64,000 nucleotides of DNA from Deltaproteobacteria bacterium (GTDB lineage: Bacteria; BMS3Abin14), in contig JAADHJ010000028.1 in assembly GCA_013151915.1 (NCBI GenBank), positions 26,289-90,288 on the forward strand, in the 5' to 3' direction. The notes under the pieces are model-generated. The model was not told the DNA's origin. It searched no databases and worked only from the letters and a program-made list of their open reading frames with translations. How positions within the stretch are numbered: the first letter of the stretch is position 1; each line of letters opens with the position of its first letter. Positions 38,974-49,762 of this stretch are shown piece by piece. The position numbers were made by a program, and so were the translations under genes.

Positions 38974-39969
38974 TTACGGGCTGGCGTTTCTTAGGGCCGC
39001 TGCGGCGTCCTCGGGGGTTACAGTGTTGATGGAAAATCCTGTTCCCCACTCGAATCCGGCGGTGGTGGTGATCCGTGGAGTCACATCCAGGTACCAATGG
39101 TATGGACTTTCAGGAAGGAAGGGCGCGGTGTGAAGAATGAAGTTGTATGGCGGATCATTCAACCCCTTTCTCAACCTTGTCAGGGCCTCCTTCAGGATGG
39201 AAGCAAAACCCGCCAGATCCTCGTCGTTCGAATCCTGGAAATTCTCCCTGTGATCCGTTGGCACAATACGAATCTGGTATGGAAATCCTGATGGGAAAGG
39301 GACATAAGCGAGGTACCCGTCCCGGTGAATAATGACCCTCTCCCCCTTCCCGATCTCCTGGGAGATCAGGTCGCACATCAGACACCGGTCCGTCCCATGA
39401 AGATGGGCGCGGAAACTTTCAATCTCGGTAGCTGCGAGGCTGGGTAAAACAGGGATTGCCACAATCTGGGAATGGGGATGAGAGAGGCTGGCCCCGGCAG
39501 CCTCTCCGTAATTTCTGAAGACAAGGACCGCAGCGAACTTCCCCGTCTCTCTCATGGCATTCAAACGGCTGCGGTAGACCGCCAGGATATTTCCGATACG
39601 GGGAAGGTCCATGTCAGCCATCTGGAGGTCATCCTCGGGGGCCTCCACCACGATCTCGTGGATGCCGAAGGCCGGAGAAAAATCGTATAACCCCTCTGAA
39701 ACAGGATGAAAGGGCAGGGCCGGTGAAAAAGCCGGATACTTGTTGGGTATCACGCGAATCGTCCAGCCGGGAGTATCCGGGGCGGTACCCGGGTCCCTGA
39801 CGGCCATTACCTCCGGCGGGGTCATCGATTCGTTCCCCCGGCAGAAAGGACACGGGCCGCCCCCGTCGGTCCCGGATCCACTCCCGGGATAGTCGGACGG
39901 CCGGGCCCCACGGTCAGCCGCGATGACCATCCACTTCCTGGTTATGGGGTCAAACCGCAGTTCAGCCAT
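38974..39969 (-). CDS. galT: Galactose-1-phosphate uridylyltransferase
   Basis: HIT-fold nucleotidyltransferase, 331 aa. It has the zinc site start CPFCRGNE (about residue 40), the HPHSQ active-site motif in SLSHPHSQIVAIPVLP, and the second half with DHRENF and the DLTRRLRKG-like helix. I start at ATG 39969, overlapping the recJ stop by 8 bp; the longer start lies within recJ. It could be ADP/UDP-glucose specific rather than strictly galactose; the HPHSQ version occurs in such short GalT homologues. Confidence 0.9.
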   Translation of the reverse strand: MAELRFDPITRKWMVIAADRGARPSDYPGSGSGTDGGGPCPFCRGNESMTPPEVMAVRDPGTAPDTPGWTIRVIPNKYPAFSPALPFHPVSEGLYDFSPAFGIHEIVVEAPEDDLQMADMDLPRIGNILAVYRSRLNAMRETGKFAAVLVFRNYGEAAGASLSHPHSQIVAIPVLPSLAATEIESFRAHLHGTDRCLMCDLISQEIGKGERVIIHRDGYLAYVPFPSGFPYQIRIVPTDHRENFQDSNDEDLAGFASILKEALTRLRKGLNDPPYNFILHTAPFLPESPYHWYLDVTPRITTTAGFEWGTGFSINTVTPEDAAAALRNASP

Positions 39970-41701
39970 CGCTGCTGATGGGGCCTGTGTGCCTCCGCAT
40001 CCCTTTGACCCGGAGTTTGACCTTTTCCGTCCCCCGCCAGGTCTGGACTTCGGGAACCACCGCCAGATCCATACTCTCCCCGAGACTGTCCAGCTCGTGG
40101 GCCTGTCGAAAGGCGATAGCCTCGATGGAATTTCCATTCTGGCTCACCACAAAACTGAGATGGCTTCCTCCAACGATCCTGGGGTTGACGATCCTCACAT
40201 CGGAAAAGAGGATGACCGGTTCGGGATTCCCCGCCCCGAAGGGCGAGAGGGCCTGGAATTTTTCCACTTCCCGGAGGTTCATGTCGGCCAGCGTGGCCGC
40301 AGCGTCAAGAGTCATGACAGGGATAAAACCCTCGTCCGGAACCGTATCCCGAACCACCTGTTCGAATCGCTCCTGGAACAGGTCGATCTTGTCCTCGGCC
40401 ATCCTGATCCCTGCGGCATATTTATGCCCTCCGTACTCCATGAGGAGGTCCTTGCAGCTGGTCAAGCCCTGGTAAAGATGGAAGCTGGGAATCCCCCGGG
40501 CGGATCCTTTACATATACCATCCTCCATGCAAAGGAGCACTGTTGGACGGTAATACTTCTCCATGAGACGGGAAGCGACGATACCCACCACCCCCGGATG
40601 CCAGTCGGGTGAATAGAGAACGATGCTGCGCCGGCCATCATCGAGCCCCATGGATGTGATTTTGTCCACCGCCTCGTTGAAGATTCTCGCCTCAATCCTC
40701 TGTCTTTCCACATTCTCAATGTCCAGATATCCCGCCAGCCTCTCGGCATCCGGAGCGCTTTCGGTGGTGAGGAGACGAACCCCGGCGGAGGCGTCCGACA
40801 GCCGCCCCGCCGCATTGATCTTGGGGGCCAACCTGTAGGCCACCGCGGTGGAATCAACCTGACCGAGGGGAATACCGCAAACCGACAGAAGGGTCCTAAT
40901 CCCCAGCCTGGGTTTGATATTGATCTGTTCGAGGCCCGCGCGAACCAGTATCCTGTTCAGTCCGGTGAGAGGAACAATATCGGCAATGGTGCCCACAGCC
41001 ACAAGGTCCAGGTAGTCCAGAAGCGCCGGCTCCGGCCTGTCCTTGAAAAATCCGTTTTCCCTCAGGCCTTTCCTGATCCCGGCCAGGAGGTAAAAGGCCA
41101 TGCCGACACCGGAAAGGAACTTGTAGGGGAAGGAACGATTTTCCAGGAGTGAATTGATCAGGGCGTCGGCATCGGGAAGCTCTGCCGGTGGTTCATGGTG
41201 ATCCGTGACTACAACGCCGAGTCCCAAAGATTTCGCGAGGGATATCTCTTTAACGGAGGAGATGCCGCAGTCCACGGTGATGATGAGGCTTATTCCCTCC
41301 CGATGGAACCTTCTGATGCTCTCCACGTTGATGCCATAACCCTCGTGGACCCTGTTGGGGATGTAGTAATAGGCGGAGAACCCTAGGTCGCGAAGAAAAA
41401 GGAGAAGGAGAGATGTGGCGGTGACGCCATCCACATCGTAATCCCCATAGATGAGGATCTTCTCATCGTTCTGAAGGGCGGTAATGATTCTTTCTACAGC
41501 GCGATCCATGTCATTGATCAGAAAGGGATCGGTCAGGTCCCCCAGATGGCTGTTGAGGAATTGAAGGGCATCATCACGGTTCCCCAGGCCCCTGTTAAGG
41601 AGGATCTGCCCCACAAGAGGGATCGTGTCCAGAGCCTCGGCAAGTTCGCCGGCTCTTTCCGTGTCCTGCGACCTGAGGACCCATTTTTTTCCCTCAAACA
41701 C
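39962..41701 (-). CDS. recJ: Single-stranded-DNA-specific exonuclease RecJ
   Basis: 5'-3' exonuclease in recombination and mismatch repair. 579 aa, normal length. Visible phosphoesterase motifs are ILIYGDYDVDGVTATSLLL (DYDVDG), VDCGISS and VVVTDHHEPP (DHH), with GGHKYAAGIRM in the DHHA1 domain and an OB-like C-terminus. It follows secF by 3 bp and overlaps galT by 8 bp. Confidence 0.95.
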   Translation of the reverse strand: MFEGKKWVLRSQDTERAGELAEALDTIPLVGQILLNRGLGNRDDALQFLNSHLGDLTDPFLINDMDRAVERIITALQNDEKILIYGDYDVDGVTATSLLLLFLRDLGFSAYYYIPNRVHEGYGINVESIRRFHREGISLIITVDCGISSVKEISLAKSLGLGVVVTDHHEPPAELPDADALINSLLENRSFPYKFLSGVGMAFYLLAGIRKGLRENGFFKDRPEPALLDYLDLVAVGTIADIVPLTGLNRILVRAGLEQINIKPRLGIRTLLSVCGIPLGQVDSTAVAYRLAPKINAAGRLSDASAGVRLLTTESAPDAERLAGYLDIENVERQRIEARIFNEAVDKITSMGLDDGRRSIVLYSPDWHPGVVGIVASRLMEKYYRPTVLLCMEDGICKGSARGIPSFHLYQGLTSCKDLLMEYGGHKYAAGIRMAEDKIDLFQERFEQVVRDTVPDEGFIPVMTLDAAATLADMNLREVEKFQALSPFGAGNPEPVILFSDVRIVNPRIVGGSHLSFVVSQNGNSIEAIAFRQAHELDSLGESMDLAVVPEVQTWRGTEKVKLRVKGMRRHTGPISSDG

Positions 41702-41704
41702 CTT

Positions 41705-42616
41705 CTACTTCCTCTTGCCTGCCGGCGCCACCTTGGCCCCTTGTCCCAAAAGAAGGATCGGGCTGGCGATAAAAATGGACGAGTAGGTACCTACGACAAC
41801 GCCTATGAGAAGGGCGAAGGAAAAGTCATGAATAACCTCGCCTCCGAGGAAAAACAGGCAGATGAGAACAAGGAAGGTGGTCCCGGATGTGAGAATAGTC
41901 CGGCTGAGGGTCTGGTTGATGCTTGCGTTGATGACCCCGGAGAGCTCGTCCTTGGGCGATTTCCTCATGTTTTCCCGAATTCTGTCGTAGACGACGATGG
42001 TGTCGTTGAGCGAGTAACCGATAATGGTGAGCAGGGCGGCAATAACGGGCAGGGTGAACTCCTTATCCATAACGCTGAAGACACCGATTGTAATCATGAC
42101 GTCATGGATCAACGCGATTATGGCCCCCAATGCGAAACGGAACTGGAACCTGATGGTGATATATACCAGGATACCGGCCATGGCATAGAGGATGGATAAC
42201 ATACCCTTTCTCCTCATGTCCGCGCCGACCTGCGGACCGACCATCTCCACCAGTTCGACTGAGACGTTGTCCTTGCCGAACTTTTTGGCCAGAATACCGC
42301 CGATTGTATTGGAAACGTTCTCCTCCTCGCCGGCCGTGCTCTTAACCCTGATGGCGACCTTGTCGGCTCCAAGGGACTGGATAATGGCCAATCCCATCCC
42401 CTTCTCGGCCAGAGCGCCCCTGATCTTCCCGATATCAGGCATCTGTTTGAACTTTATCTGGGCAAGGGTACCCCCCACAAAATCTATCCCAAACCTTGGC
42501 CCCCCTTTCATGACAAGGGAGGCGACCCCCAGCAGGATCAGCACAAGGGAGACGGTAATCGCCCGGCGCCTCCAGCCGACGAAATCGAGATTAATATCAG
42601 GCCTTATAAACTCCAT
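41705..42616 (-). CDS. secF: Protein translocase subunit SecF
   Basis: Inner-membrane RND-type partner of SecD in protein export, 303 aa. Six membrane helices; IDFVGGTLAQIKFKQ, LSILYAMAGILVYITIRFQFRFALGAIIALIHDV and GYSLNDTIVVYDRIREN are family motifs. The gene pairs with secD, separated only by a short hairpin-mosaic repeat. Confidence 0.97.
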   Translation of the reverse strand: MEFIRPDINLDFVGWRRRAITVSLVLILLGVASLVMKGGPRFGIDFVGGTLAQIKFKQMPDIGKIRGALAEKGMGLAIIQSLGADKVAIRVKSTAGEEENVSNTIGGILAKKFGKDNVSVELVEMVGPQVGADMRRKGMLSILYAMAGILVYITIRFQFRFALGAIIALIHDVMITIGVFSVMDKEFTLPVIAALLTIIGYSLNDTIVVYDRIRENMRKSPKDELSGVINASINQTLSRTILTSGTTFLVLICLFFLGGEVIHDFSFALLIGVVVGTYSSIFIASPILLLGQGAKVAPAGKRK

Positions 42617-42639
42617 TCTGCGGTTCCTTTCTTAATCAA

Positions 42640-42695
42640 ATTTTATAGGGTCGTAAAAGGTCCATGCATGGCTTTTTGCGAAGTCCTGGACCCTG
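42640..42695 (+). repeat. Hairpin-mosaic repeat, short copy H
   Basis: TATAGGGTCGTAAAAGGTCCATGCATGG followed by CTTTTTGCGAAGTCC between secD and secF. It has the outer arms only and ends at the secD stop. Confidence 0.8.
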
Positions 42696-44270
42696 TCAGA
42701 TGCTGAGCTTCTCTACCGTTCTCTTCTCCATATAGGCCTCAAAAATGGCCCTGCTCACAAAGATGGCGGTAAACATGCTCGCCAGGACACCGATGGAAAG
42801 TGTCACCGCAAACCCCTTCACCTGCCCTGTCCCGAACTGGAACAGAACCACGGCCGCTATAAGGGTCGTAATATTGGCATCCACGATAGTCAGGAAAGCC
42901 TTCCCGAAGCCGCCGTCGATGGCGGCCCTGATGGTCTTGCCCATACGCAGCTCCTCACGGATACGCTCGAAGATGAGCACATTGGCGTCCACGGCCATAC
43001 CGATCGTAAGGACTATGCCGGCTATTCCAGGCAGGGTGAGGGTGGCCTGAATGAGCGCCAAAGCGGCCATGATGATCAGAAGGTTGAGGACAAGAGCCAT
43101 GTCGGCAACCACACCGGATAACCCATAGTAGAACACCATGAAAGCGATGACCAACAGGAACCCGAAGGCAATGGAGTACAGGCCCTTGTGGATGGAGTCA
43201 CTCCCCAGGCTGGGGCTTACAGTCCATTTCTGGAGAATCTTGACCGGCGCAGGCAGGGAGCCGGCGCGCAGGACGATGGCAAGGTCGGAGGCCTCTGCGG
43301 GTGTAAAGCTGCCCGTGATTTGAGCCTGCCCGCCTGAGATCCTCTCCTGGATGACGGGGGCCGAGTAGACGTTGTCGTCAAGAACGATGGCGAGCCGTTC
43401 CTTGACGTGTTCGCCGGTCACCTGCTCGAAGATCCTTGCCCCGACCCCGTCAAAGGTCAGGGCCACATAAGCACGGCCGTATTGGGAATCGTACCGTACC
43501 CGCGCGTCCTTGATGGTATCTCCCGTCAGAAGGACCCGGTTTTCCACTACGTATGACGATCTGGTGGTTCTGCCGGTGGCCGGATCATAATGGCTGCCAT
43601 ACAGCACCACAGTGCCGCGTGGCGGGTTGTCCACCGTCGCGCCCTCCTTGACCAGCATGAACTTCAGGACGGCCGTCCTCTTGATCAGCTGGATGGCCCT
43701 CTGGGGATCCTTGACACCCGGCAGCTGAATAAGGATGCGGTCCACGCCCTGTTTGATAATGGTGGGTTCGCTTACGCCGAACTCGTCAACCCGGCTTCTG
43801 ATAGTCTCCAACGCCTGAACGACGGCGTTGTCCTTCAGACGTGTAACCTCCGCTTCAGGGAAGCTGACCACGAGGCGCGTTTCGGACTCCTCGGTGGATG
43901 TCACCTCCGGATAATCCTTGGTGATGACCGACATGGCCCTATCCCGGTATTTGTCCCTACGGACCTCCACGATAAGCTTGTTCGGCCCCGTGGTCTCAAC
44001 CCGGTTGTAGCGGATTTTTTTCTCCTTGAAAGAGGTCTTGAGATCACTGGCCATTCGCGACAGGGCATTGGTGACCGCGTCATCCGTCTCGACCTCGAGC
44101 AGGAGTTCCATTCCGCCCTTCAGGTCCAGTCCAAGCTGCACCGACTTGGAGGGAAGAATTTTCTTCCACCAGCCGGGCAGGTTCGAGGTCAGGGATGGGA
44201 CAACGGCCACCAGGCCCACAATTATAACAGCGGCGATGACAAGCAATTTGTTTCGAACTTTACCGCGCAT
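42696..44270 (-). CDS. secD: Protein translocase subunit SecD
   Basis: Export accessory subunit, 524 aa. One N-terminal helix, the large periplasmic domain with VQLGLDLKGGMELLLEV and the DGVGARIFEQVTGEH motif, then GMAVDANVLIFERIREEL in the membrane domain. It follows yajC by 31 bp, the normal yajC-secD-secF order. Confidence 0.97.
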   Translation of the reverse strand: MRGKVRNKLLVIAAVIIVGLVAVVPSLTSNLPGWWKKILPSKSVQLGLDLKGGMELLLEVETDDAVTNALSRMASDLKTSFKEKKIRYNRVETTGPNKLIVEVRRDKYRDRAMSVITKDYPEVTSTEESETRLVVSFPEAEVTRLKDNAVVQALETIRSRVDEFGVSEPTIIKQGVDRILIQLPGVKDPQRAIQLIKRTAVLKFMLVKEGATVDNPPRGTVVLYGSHYDPATGRTTRSSYVVENRVLLTGDTIKDARVRYDSQYGRAYVALTFDGVGARIFEQVTGEHVKERLAIVLDDNVYSAPVIQERISGGQAQITGSFTPAEASDLAIVLRAGSLPAPVKILQKWTVSPSLGSDSIHKGLYSIAFGFLLVIAFMVFYYGLSGVVADMALVLNLLIIMAALALIQATLTLPGIAGIVLTIGMAVDANVLIFERIREELRMGKTIRAAIDGGFGKAFLTIVDANITTLIAAVVLFQFGTGQVKGFAVTLSIGVLASMFTAIFVSRAIFEAYMEKRTVEKLSI

Positions 44271-44301
44271 CTTTCCTCCCGGTTTTTAGGCCAAAAGGCC
44301 A

Positions 44302-44637
44302 TTATCCGTTAGCATCCGTTCCCCTCATGGTTTCGGGGTCAACCTTGGATGAAATGGCCTTCTTGATGACCTTGAGCCTCACCCTGTCGGAACACTGGAT
44401 GGTCACCACATTACCGTCGATCTTGATCACCGTTCCGAAGACACCTCCATTGGTAATGACGGTGTCGTTGGGCTTAAGGGCGTCCAGTGTCGCCTGATGC
44501 TCCTTGGATTTCTTCTGCTGCGGTCTGATGAGCAGGAAATAGAAGATACCGAAAAGAACGATCAGGGGCAGAAACGCCCCAAGGCCCCCTGAGGCGCCGG
44601 CCGTCGGCCCGGCCGCGTAGGCAGTTGATGTAAACAT
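44302..44637 (-). CDS. yajC: Preprotein translocase accessory subunit YajC
   Basis: 111-aa single-span membrane protein with the family core FLPLIVLFGIFYFLLIRPQQKKSKEH and NDTVITNGGVFGTVIKI. It is the first gene of the yajC-secD-secF operon and is separated from tgt by about 230 bp of repeats. Confidence 0.96.
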   Translation of the reverse strand: MFTSTAYAAGPTAGASGGLGAFLPLIVLFGIFYFLLIRPQQKKSKEHQATLDALKPNDTVITNGGVFGTVIKIDGNVVTIQCSDRVRLKVIKKAISSKVDPETMRGTDANG

Positions 44638-44659
44638 GTCTTCCTCCTTTACAAAATCA

Positions 44660-44871
44660 GTTCAAGGTTCAAGGTTCAAGGGTTCAAAGGGATAAGGTGC
44701 AGTCAGGACATGGGTAACACTTTTAGCTCAGGACATAGGTAACACTTCGTTACCCTAATGCTCCTCGCAATGACTTCGCTTTGCTTCCCGTGTCCCCGCG
44801 TCTGCTCTTCCTCTGAACCCTGGACTCCCTGTCCGCCATAGCTCGCAGAGCGAAGGTGGATGGACTCTGGA
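44660..44871 (+). repeat. Repeat cluster upstream of yajC (downstream of tgt)
   Basis: 44660-44690 is a GTTCAAG heptamer array. 44703-44747 holds two copies of TCAGGACATRGGTAACAC about 23 bp apart. 44822-44871 is one arm of a roughly 50-bp inverted pair whose other arm is 47731-47790 beyond queA. Confidence 0.85.
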
Positions 44872-46677
<1,806 letters not shown>

Positions 46678-47724
46678 CTACACTATAAACATGGCGTCCC
46701 CGTAGCTGTAAAACCGATAGCCCTCCCGGACCGCCTCCCCGTAGGCGGCAATGGTATGTTCGGTCCCCGCGAAAGCGCAGACCAGCATCAGCAGGGTGGA
46801 CCGGGGAAGATGAAAGTTGGTCAGCAGGGCGTCCACAATCCCGAAACGTCCCCCGGGCCCGTTTTTCCCGGGATAGATAAAGAGGTCCGTTGTACCCTCC
46901 CCCGGAAGCGCCCTCCCCCGGGACACGGACGACTCCAGCGTCCTCACGACGGTGGTCCCAACTGCGATCACCCGTTCTCCCCGTCCCTTCGCGGTATTGA
47001 CGGCTTCGGCCGTGGCCTCCGGGATATTGAACCACTCGGTGTCCATGCGGTGATCCCTGATGTCCTTTGTTCGCACCGGGCGGAAGGTGCCGGGACCAAC
47101 GTGAAGGGTCAGGTACCTGATCTTTACTCCACGGCTTTCCATCCCCGCCAGGGCCCTGGCGTCAAAGTGGAGCCCCGCGGTAGGGGCCGCAACAGCGCCG
47201 GGATGCCTGGCGAAGACCGTCTGATAGCGCTCCATATCCATCCGATCAAGGTCCCGGTTCTCCCGCTGGATGTAGGGGGGAAGCGGAACCCGTCCGACCC
47301 TTTCCAGAACGGAGGAAAGATCCCCGGCCGAGGCCATCCTCACCCACAGATTGTCACCGTCCCGCCGTACCACGATCCGGGAACCGTCCTCGAGGGTGAG
47401 GGATTCACCCTCCCTGACCTTCCTTGCCGGCTTGGCCATACACCTCACTTCGGACGCTCCGGCCGGATAATTCAGCAGAAAGATCTCCACCATGCCGCCC
47501 GTGTCCCGACGGGCCATAAGCCGGGCCGGAAAGACCCTGGTATCGTTGAGGACGAGAAGGTCTCCTTCCCCAAGCAGGCCGGGGAAATCGGAAAACCTGG
47601 CGTGTTTTACAGCGCCGCTGGACCTCTCCAACACCATGAGCCGGGATCGGTCACGGGCGGGGGCCGGAAACTGGGCAATCAGATCCGGCGGCAGAAGGTA
47701 GTCGAAATCATCGAGAGTCATCAT
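46678..47724 (-). CDS. queA: S-adenosylmethionine:tRNA ribosyltransferase-isomerase
   Basis: Makes epoxyqueuosine from preQ1 in tRNA. 348 aa: DFDYLLPPDLIAQFPAPARDRSRLMVL start, VLNDTRVFPARL, RHPGAVAAPTAGLHFDARAL and NFHLPRSTLLMLVCAFAG near the C-terminus, all family motifs. It precedes tgt in the same direction. Confidence 0.96.
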   Translation of the reverse strand: MMTLDDFDYLLPPDLIAQFPAPARDRSRLMVLERSSGAVKHARFSDFPGLLGEGDLLVLNDTRVFPARLMARRDTGGMVEIFLLNYPAGASEVRCMAKPARKVREGESLTLEDGSRIVVRRDGDNLWVRMASAGDLSSVLERVGRVPLPPYIQRENRDLDRMDMERYQTVFARHPGAVAAPTAGLHFDARALAGMESRGVKIRYLTLHVGPGTFRPVRTKDIRDHRMDTEWFNIPEATAEAVNTAKGRGERVIAVGTTVVRTLESSVSRGRALPGEGTTDLFIYPGKNGPGGRFGIVDALLTNFHLPRSTLLMLVCAFAGTEHTIAAYGEAVREGYRFYSYGDAMFIV

Positions 47725-48055
47725 AAGTTATAGTCCAGAGTCCATCCACCTTCGCTCTGCGAGCTACGGCGGACAGGGAGTCCAGAGTCCAGAGAAAACC
47801 TGTAACGCAGAGGGCCGCAAAGTAAAACCTGGAATCAGGTTTTGACCAAACCCAAGCATTTCTCTGCGGTTCTCTGCGGCGCGGCCGGGGTTGGCCGTTT
47901 TTGCGTAACTCTGCGTTAAGGCTTTTGATCTCCTCTGTGAAACTCTCTTTTGAAACCCTGCCTGTCCTGAGCAAGCGTCAGCGCGTCGAAGGGTGGTGCA
48001 GCCTTCGAGGGGCTGCACTGTGGTAAAAAATGTGCCTTGTCGCTGTACGCTTTTA
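47725..48055. repeat. Repeat-filled gap between the SpoIID-like gene and queA
   Basis: 47731-47796 has AGAGTCC units and the second arm of the inverted pair with 44822-44871. 47862-47945 repeats the CTGCGTAACTCTGCG element. 47993-48030 is a GTGCAGCC hairpin. No gene is seen. Confidence 0.85.
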
Positions 48056-49240
48056 TCAGTATGCTCTTCTTATTTCTACCCCGGTGTAATACTTTTTCAG
48101 GATGCGGCGGTAGTCCCACCCCTTAAGGGCCGCTCCCCGGGATCCCCACTGGCAAAGACCTACGCCGTGGCCATATCCCCTGCCGGCAAATACTACCTTG
48201 CCGCCCGCTCCGCTTATCACAAAGAGGGTGCTCGGCAGACGTGTGTACCCGGCTTCCCTTCTGAAATCACCCGAATCCAACAGGGTACTGCCGGTATCCG
48301 TGTCGAAAAAGAGGACTGAAACCCTGCCGTCCGGACTCCTTCGATGGACCCCAAACCGCCTGACGGTACCGATCCCCGGGTAAAGCCGCTGGAGGATCCC
48401 CTGAATCTCACGGCTCTCCATGACGACCCGCCAACTGGATCGCGGAGCATCGCCGCAATCCCCGCAGATAACGCTCTTTAATGCCGGATGGGGCGTCCCC
48501 CAGACATCCTTCGCATCGGCGGTGCGCCCTCCGCAGGACGAGTGGTAGAATGCGGGCACGAGATCACCGTCATAGTATATGGCCATTCCCCTGGTGGCCT
48601 TGACCGCTATCGCGGCGCTCTTATCTTCGCCGCCCGCGCCGTGATAGACCTGGTCGCCGGTGTCACCCCGGACGTCATACAGAGCCTCGTCCGCCTGCAT
48701 TCGGTAAAGGGCAAAGGTTCTCGCCGCGATAACCTGGGCCTTTACAGCCTCCGAAGGCCATTTCGAGTCGATCTCCCCATTAACAAGGCCCACGAGGTAA
48801 GATTCGAGGGGAACGTGGTTGACAACCGTCATCCCTCCCGGATCAGACGTGATGACGATGGATCCCCTTCGCAGGTTATCCCCGTTCTTTCCGACATAAC
48901 GAAGGGTACCGCCCGGCAACCGAATCCTGAACCGGCTCGAGTCAACGGAGCTTCCCTCAAGGTGAATTTTCCCTCCCCGGTCTGTGAAATAGACCCCCCG
49001 AAGCCCCTTGAATACCCTCCTCCAGCCGTGGGAATCACCTCTCTCCACCGTCAGGTCGCGGCCCCTCAAGACAACACGATGGATGCCTTCATCAACGAGG
49101 ACCCTTACAACGGGTTCGGAACTGGAAGCGGACAGGGACGGCAGGAGGACCGGGGCGAAGATCAGGAGGATGAGGACCACTCCCCTCCCTATTCCCCCGC
49201 GCCGGGAACAGATCTTCTTGTTTCGGCCTCGAAGGATCAT
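48056..49240 (-). CDS. SpoIID/LytB-domain protein, probable peptidoglycan lytic enzyme
   Basis: 394 aa with an N-terminal hydrophobic segment (about 18-37). The SpoIID domain shows NHVPLESYLVGLVNGEIDSKWPSEAVKAQVIAARTFALYRM with the expected catalytic glutamate, and HSSCGGRTADAKDVWG. Members cleave denuded glycan or stimulate amidases. I start at ATG 49240, overlapping the DUF2065 stop (ATGA). A role in envelope growth is inferred. Confidence 0.92.
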   Translation of the reverse strand: MILRGRNKKICSRRGGIGRGVVLILLIFAPVLLPSLSASSSEPVVRVLVDEGIHRVVLRGRDLTVERGDSHGWRRVFKGLRGVYFTDRGGKIHLEGSSVDSSRFRIRLPGGTLRYVGKNGDNLRRGSIVITSDPGGMTVVNHVPLESYLVGLVNGEIDSKWPSEAVKAQVIAARTFALYRMQADEALYDVRGDTGDQVYHGAGGEDKSAAIAVKATRGMAIYYDGDLVPAFYHSSCGGRTADAKDVWGTPHPALKSVICGDCGDAPRSSWRVVMESREIQGILQRLYPGIGTVRRFGVHRRSPDGRVSVLFFDTDTGSTLLDSGDFRREAGYTRLPSTLFVISGAGGKVVFAGRGYGHGVGLCQWGSRGAALKGWDYRRILKKYYTGVEIRRAY

Positions 49241-49443
49241 CCGAGGAAGAACCGGGAGATAGCGACGAAGGCCAGCCCCCCCACGATACTGAGGAGCCCG
49301 ATTATCCTGAGAACCCTCCCGGGCATCTCCCCTATCCGCCCGATGGTCCTCTTTATGGCATGGGGGGCGATGAAGTAGGGCAGCCCCTCGATTATCATGG
49401 CCAGGCCCAACGCCGCCAGGAAGATGTCCCACTGGAATTTCAC
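49237..49443 (-). CDS. DUF2065 small membrane protein
   Basis: 68 aa from a GTG at 49443 with AAGGAT upstream; the longer start at 49554 would begin inside the operator region and lacks support. Two membrane helices with the pattern GLAMIIEGLPYFIAPHAIKRTI and RIIGLLSIVGGLAFVAI fit DUF2065 (YjeT). Function unknown in the family. Translationally coupled to the SpoIID-like gene. Confidence 0.85.
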   Translation of the reverse strand: MKFQWDIFLAALGLAMIIEGLPYFIAPHAIKRTIGRIGEMPGRVLRIIGLLSIVGGLAFVAISRFFLG

Positions 49444-49515
49444 AGGCAAATCCTTATCACATCGGACCTCGTGGCGCAACGGTGGTAACCAGGCTCCAGG
49501 TCCTGGTTTTCCACC

Positions 49516-49552
49516 GGGAAAAAGTTTTCGGAAACTGGGAAATATTTTGCCC
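49516..49552. promoter_or_regulatory. GGGAAA-N4-TTTCCC-type palindromes upstream of the first enhancer-binding regulator
   Basis: GGGAAATATTTTGCCC (49537-49552) and a half-conserved GGGAAAAAGTTTTCGG (49516-49531), overlapped by TTTTCCACCGGGAAAA. They lie between divergent genes. Same 16-bp design as the sites at 51271 and 58011. Confidence 0.65.
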
Positions 49553-49599
49553 ATTTTTTCAAATCTGTGTTAGCATCTCACCAGTTACGGGAGCTTGTA

Positions 49600-49737
49600 A
49601 AGGAAGATCAAGAGCTAATTTAACACAGTGCAGCCCCTTGAAGGCTGCCCCACCCTTCGACGCACTGTGGTGAAATAATAGGGTTTGAGGTTTGACGTTT
49701 GACGTTGAACTATTGAACCTTGGACGTTGAACGTTAT
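49600..49737. repeat. GTGCAGCC hairpin and TTGACGT octamer array
   Basis: 49600-49675 repeats, in inverse, the element at 46586-46635 (AAGATCAAGAGCTAATTTAAC then a GTGCAGCC stem). 49687-49737 is a TTTGACGT/TTGAACGT array ending just before the ribosome site of the first regulator. The 319-bp gap has no gene. Confidence 0.85.
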
Positions 49738-49762
49738 ATCTTAATCAAGAAGGGGATCTTCG

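Noticed and set aside
38729..39133. 134-codon plus frame overlapping the 3' end of galT
   Set aside because: Half is heptamer-array sequence and the rest is opposite galT.
49471..49490. Possible minus-strand sigma54 promoter (TGGTTACCACCGTTGC) before the DUF2065 gene
   Set aside because: The distance between the GG and GC elements is one base too long, which normally abolishes sigma54 recognition.
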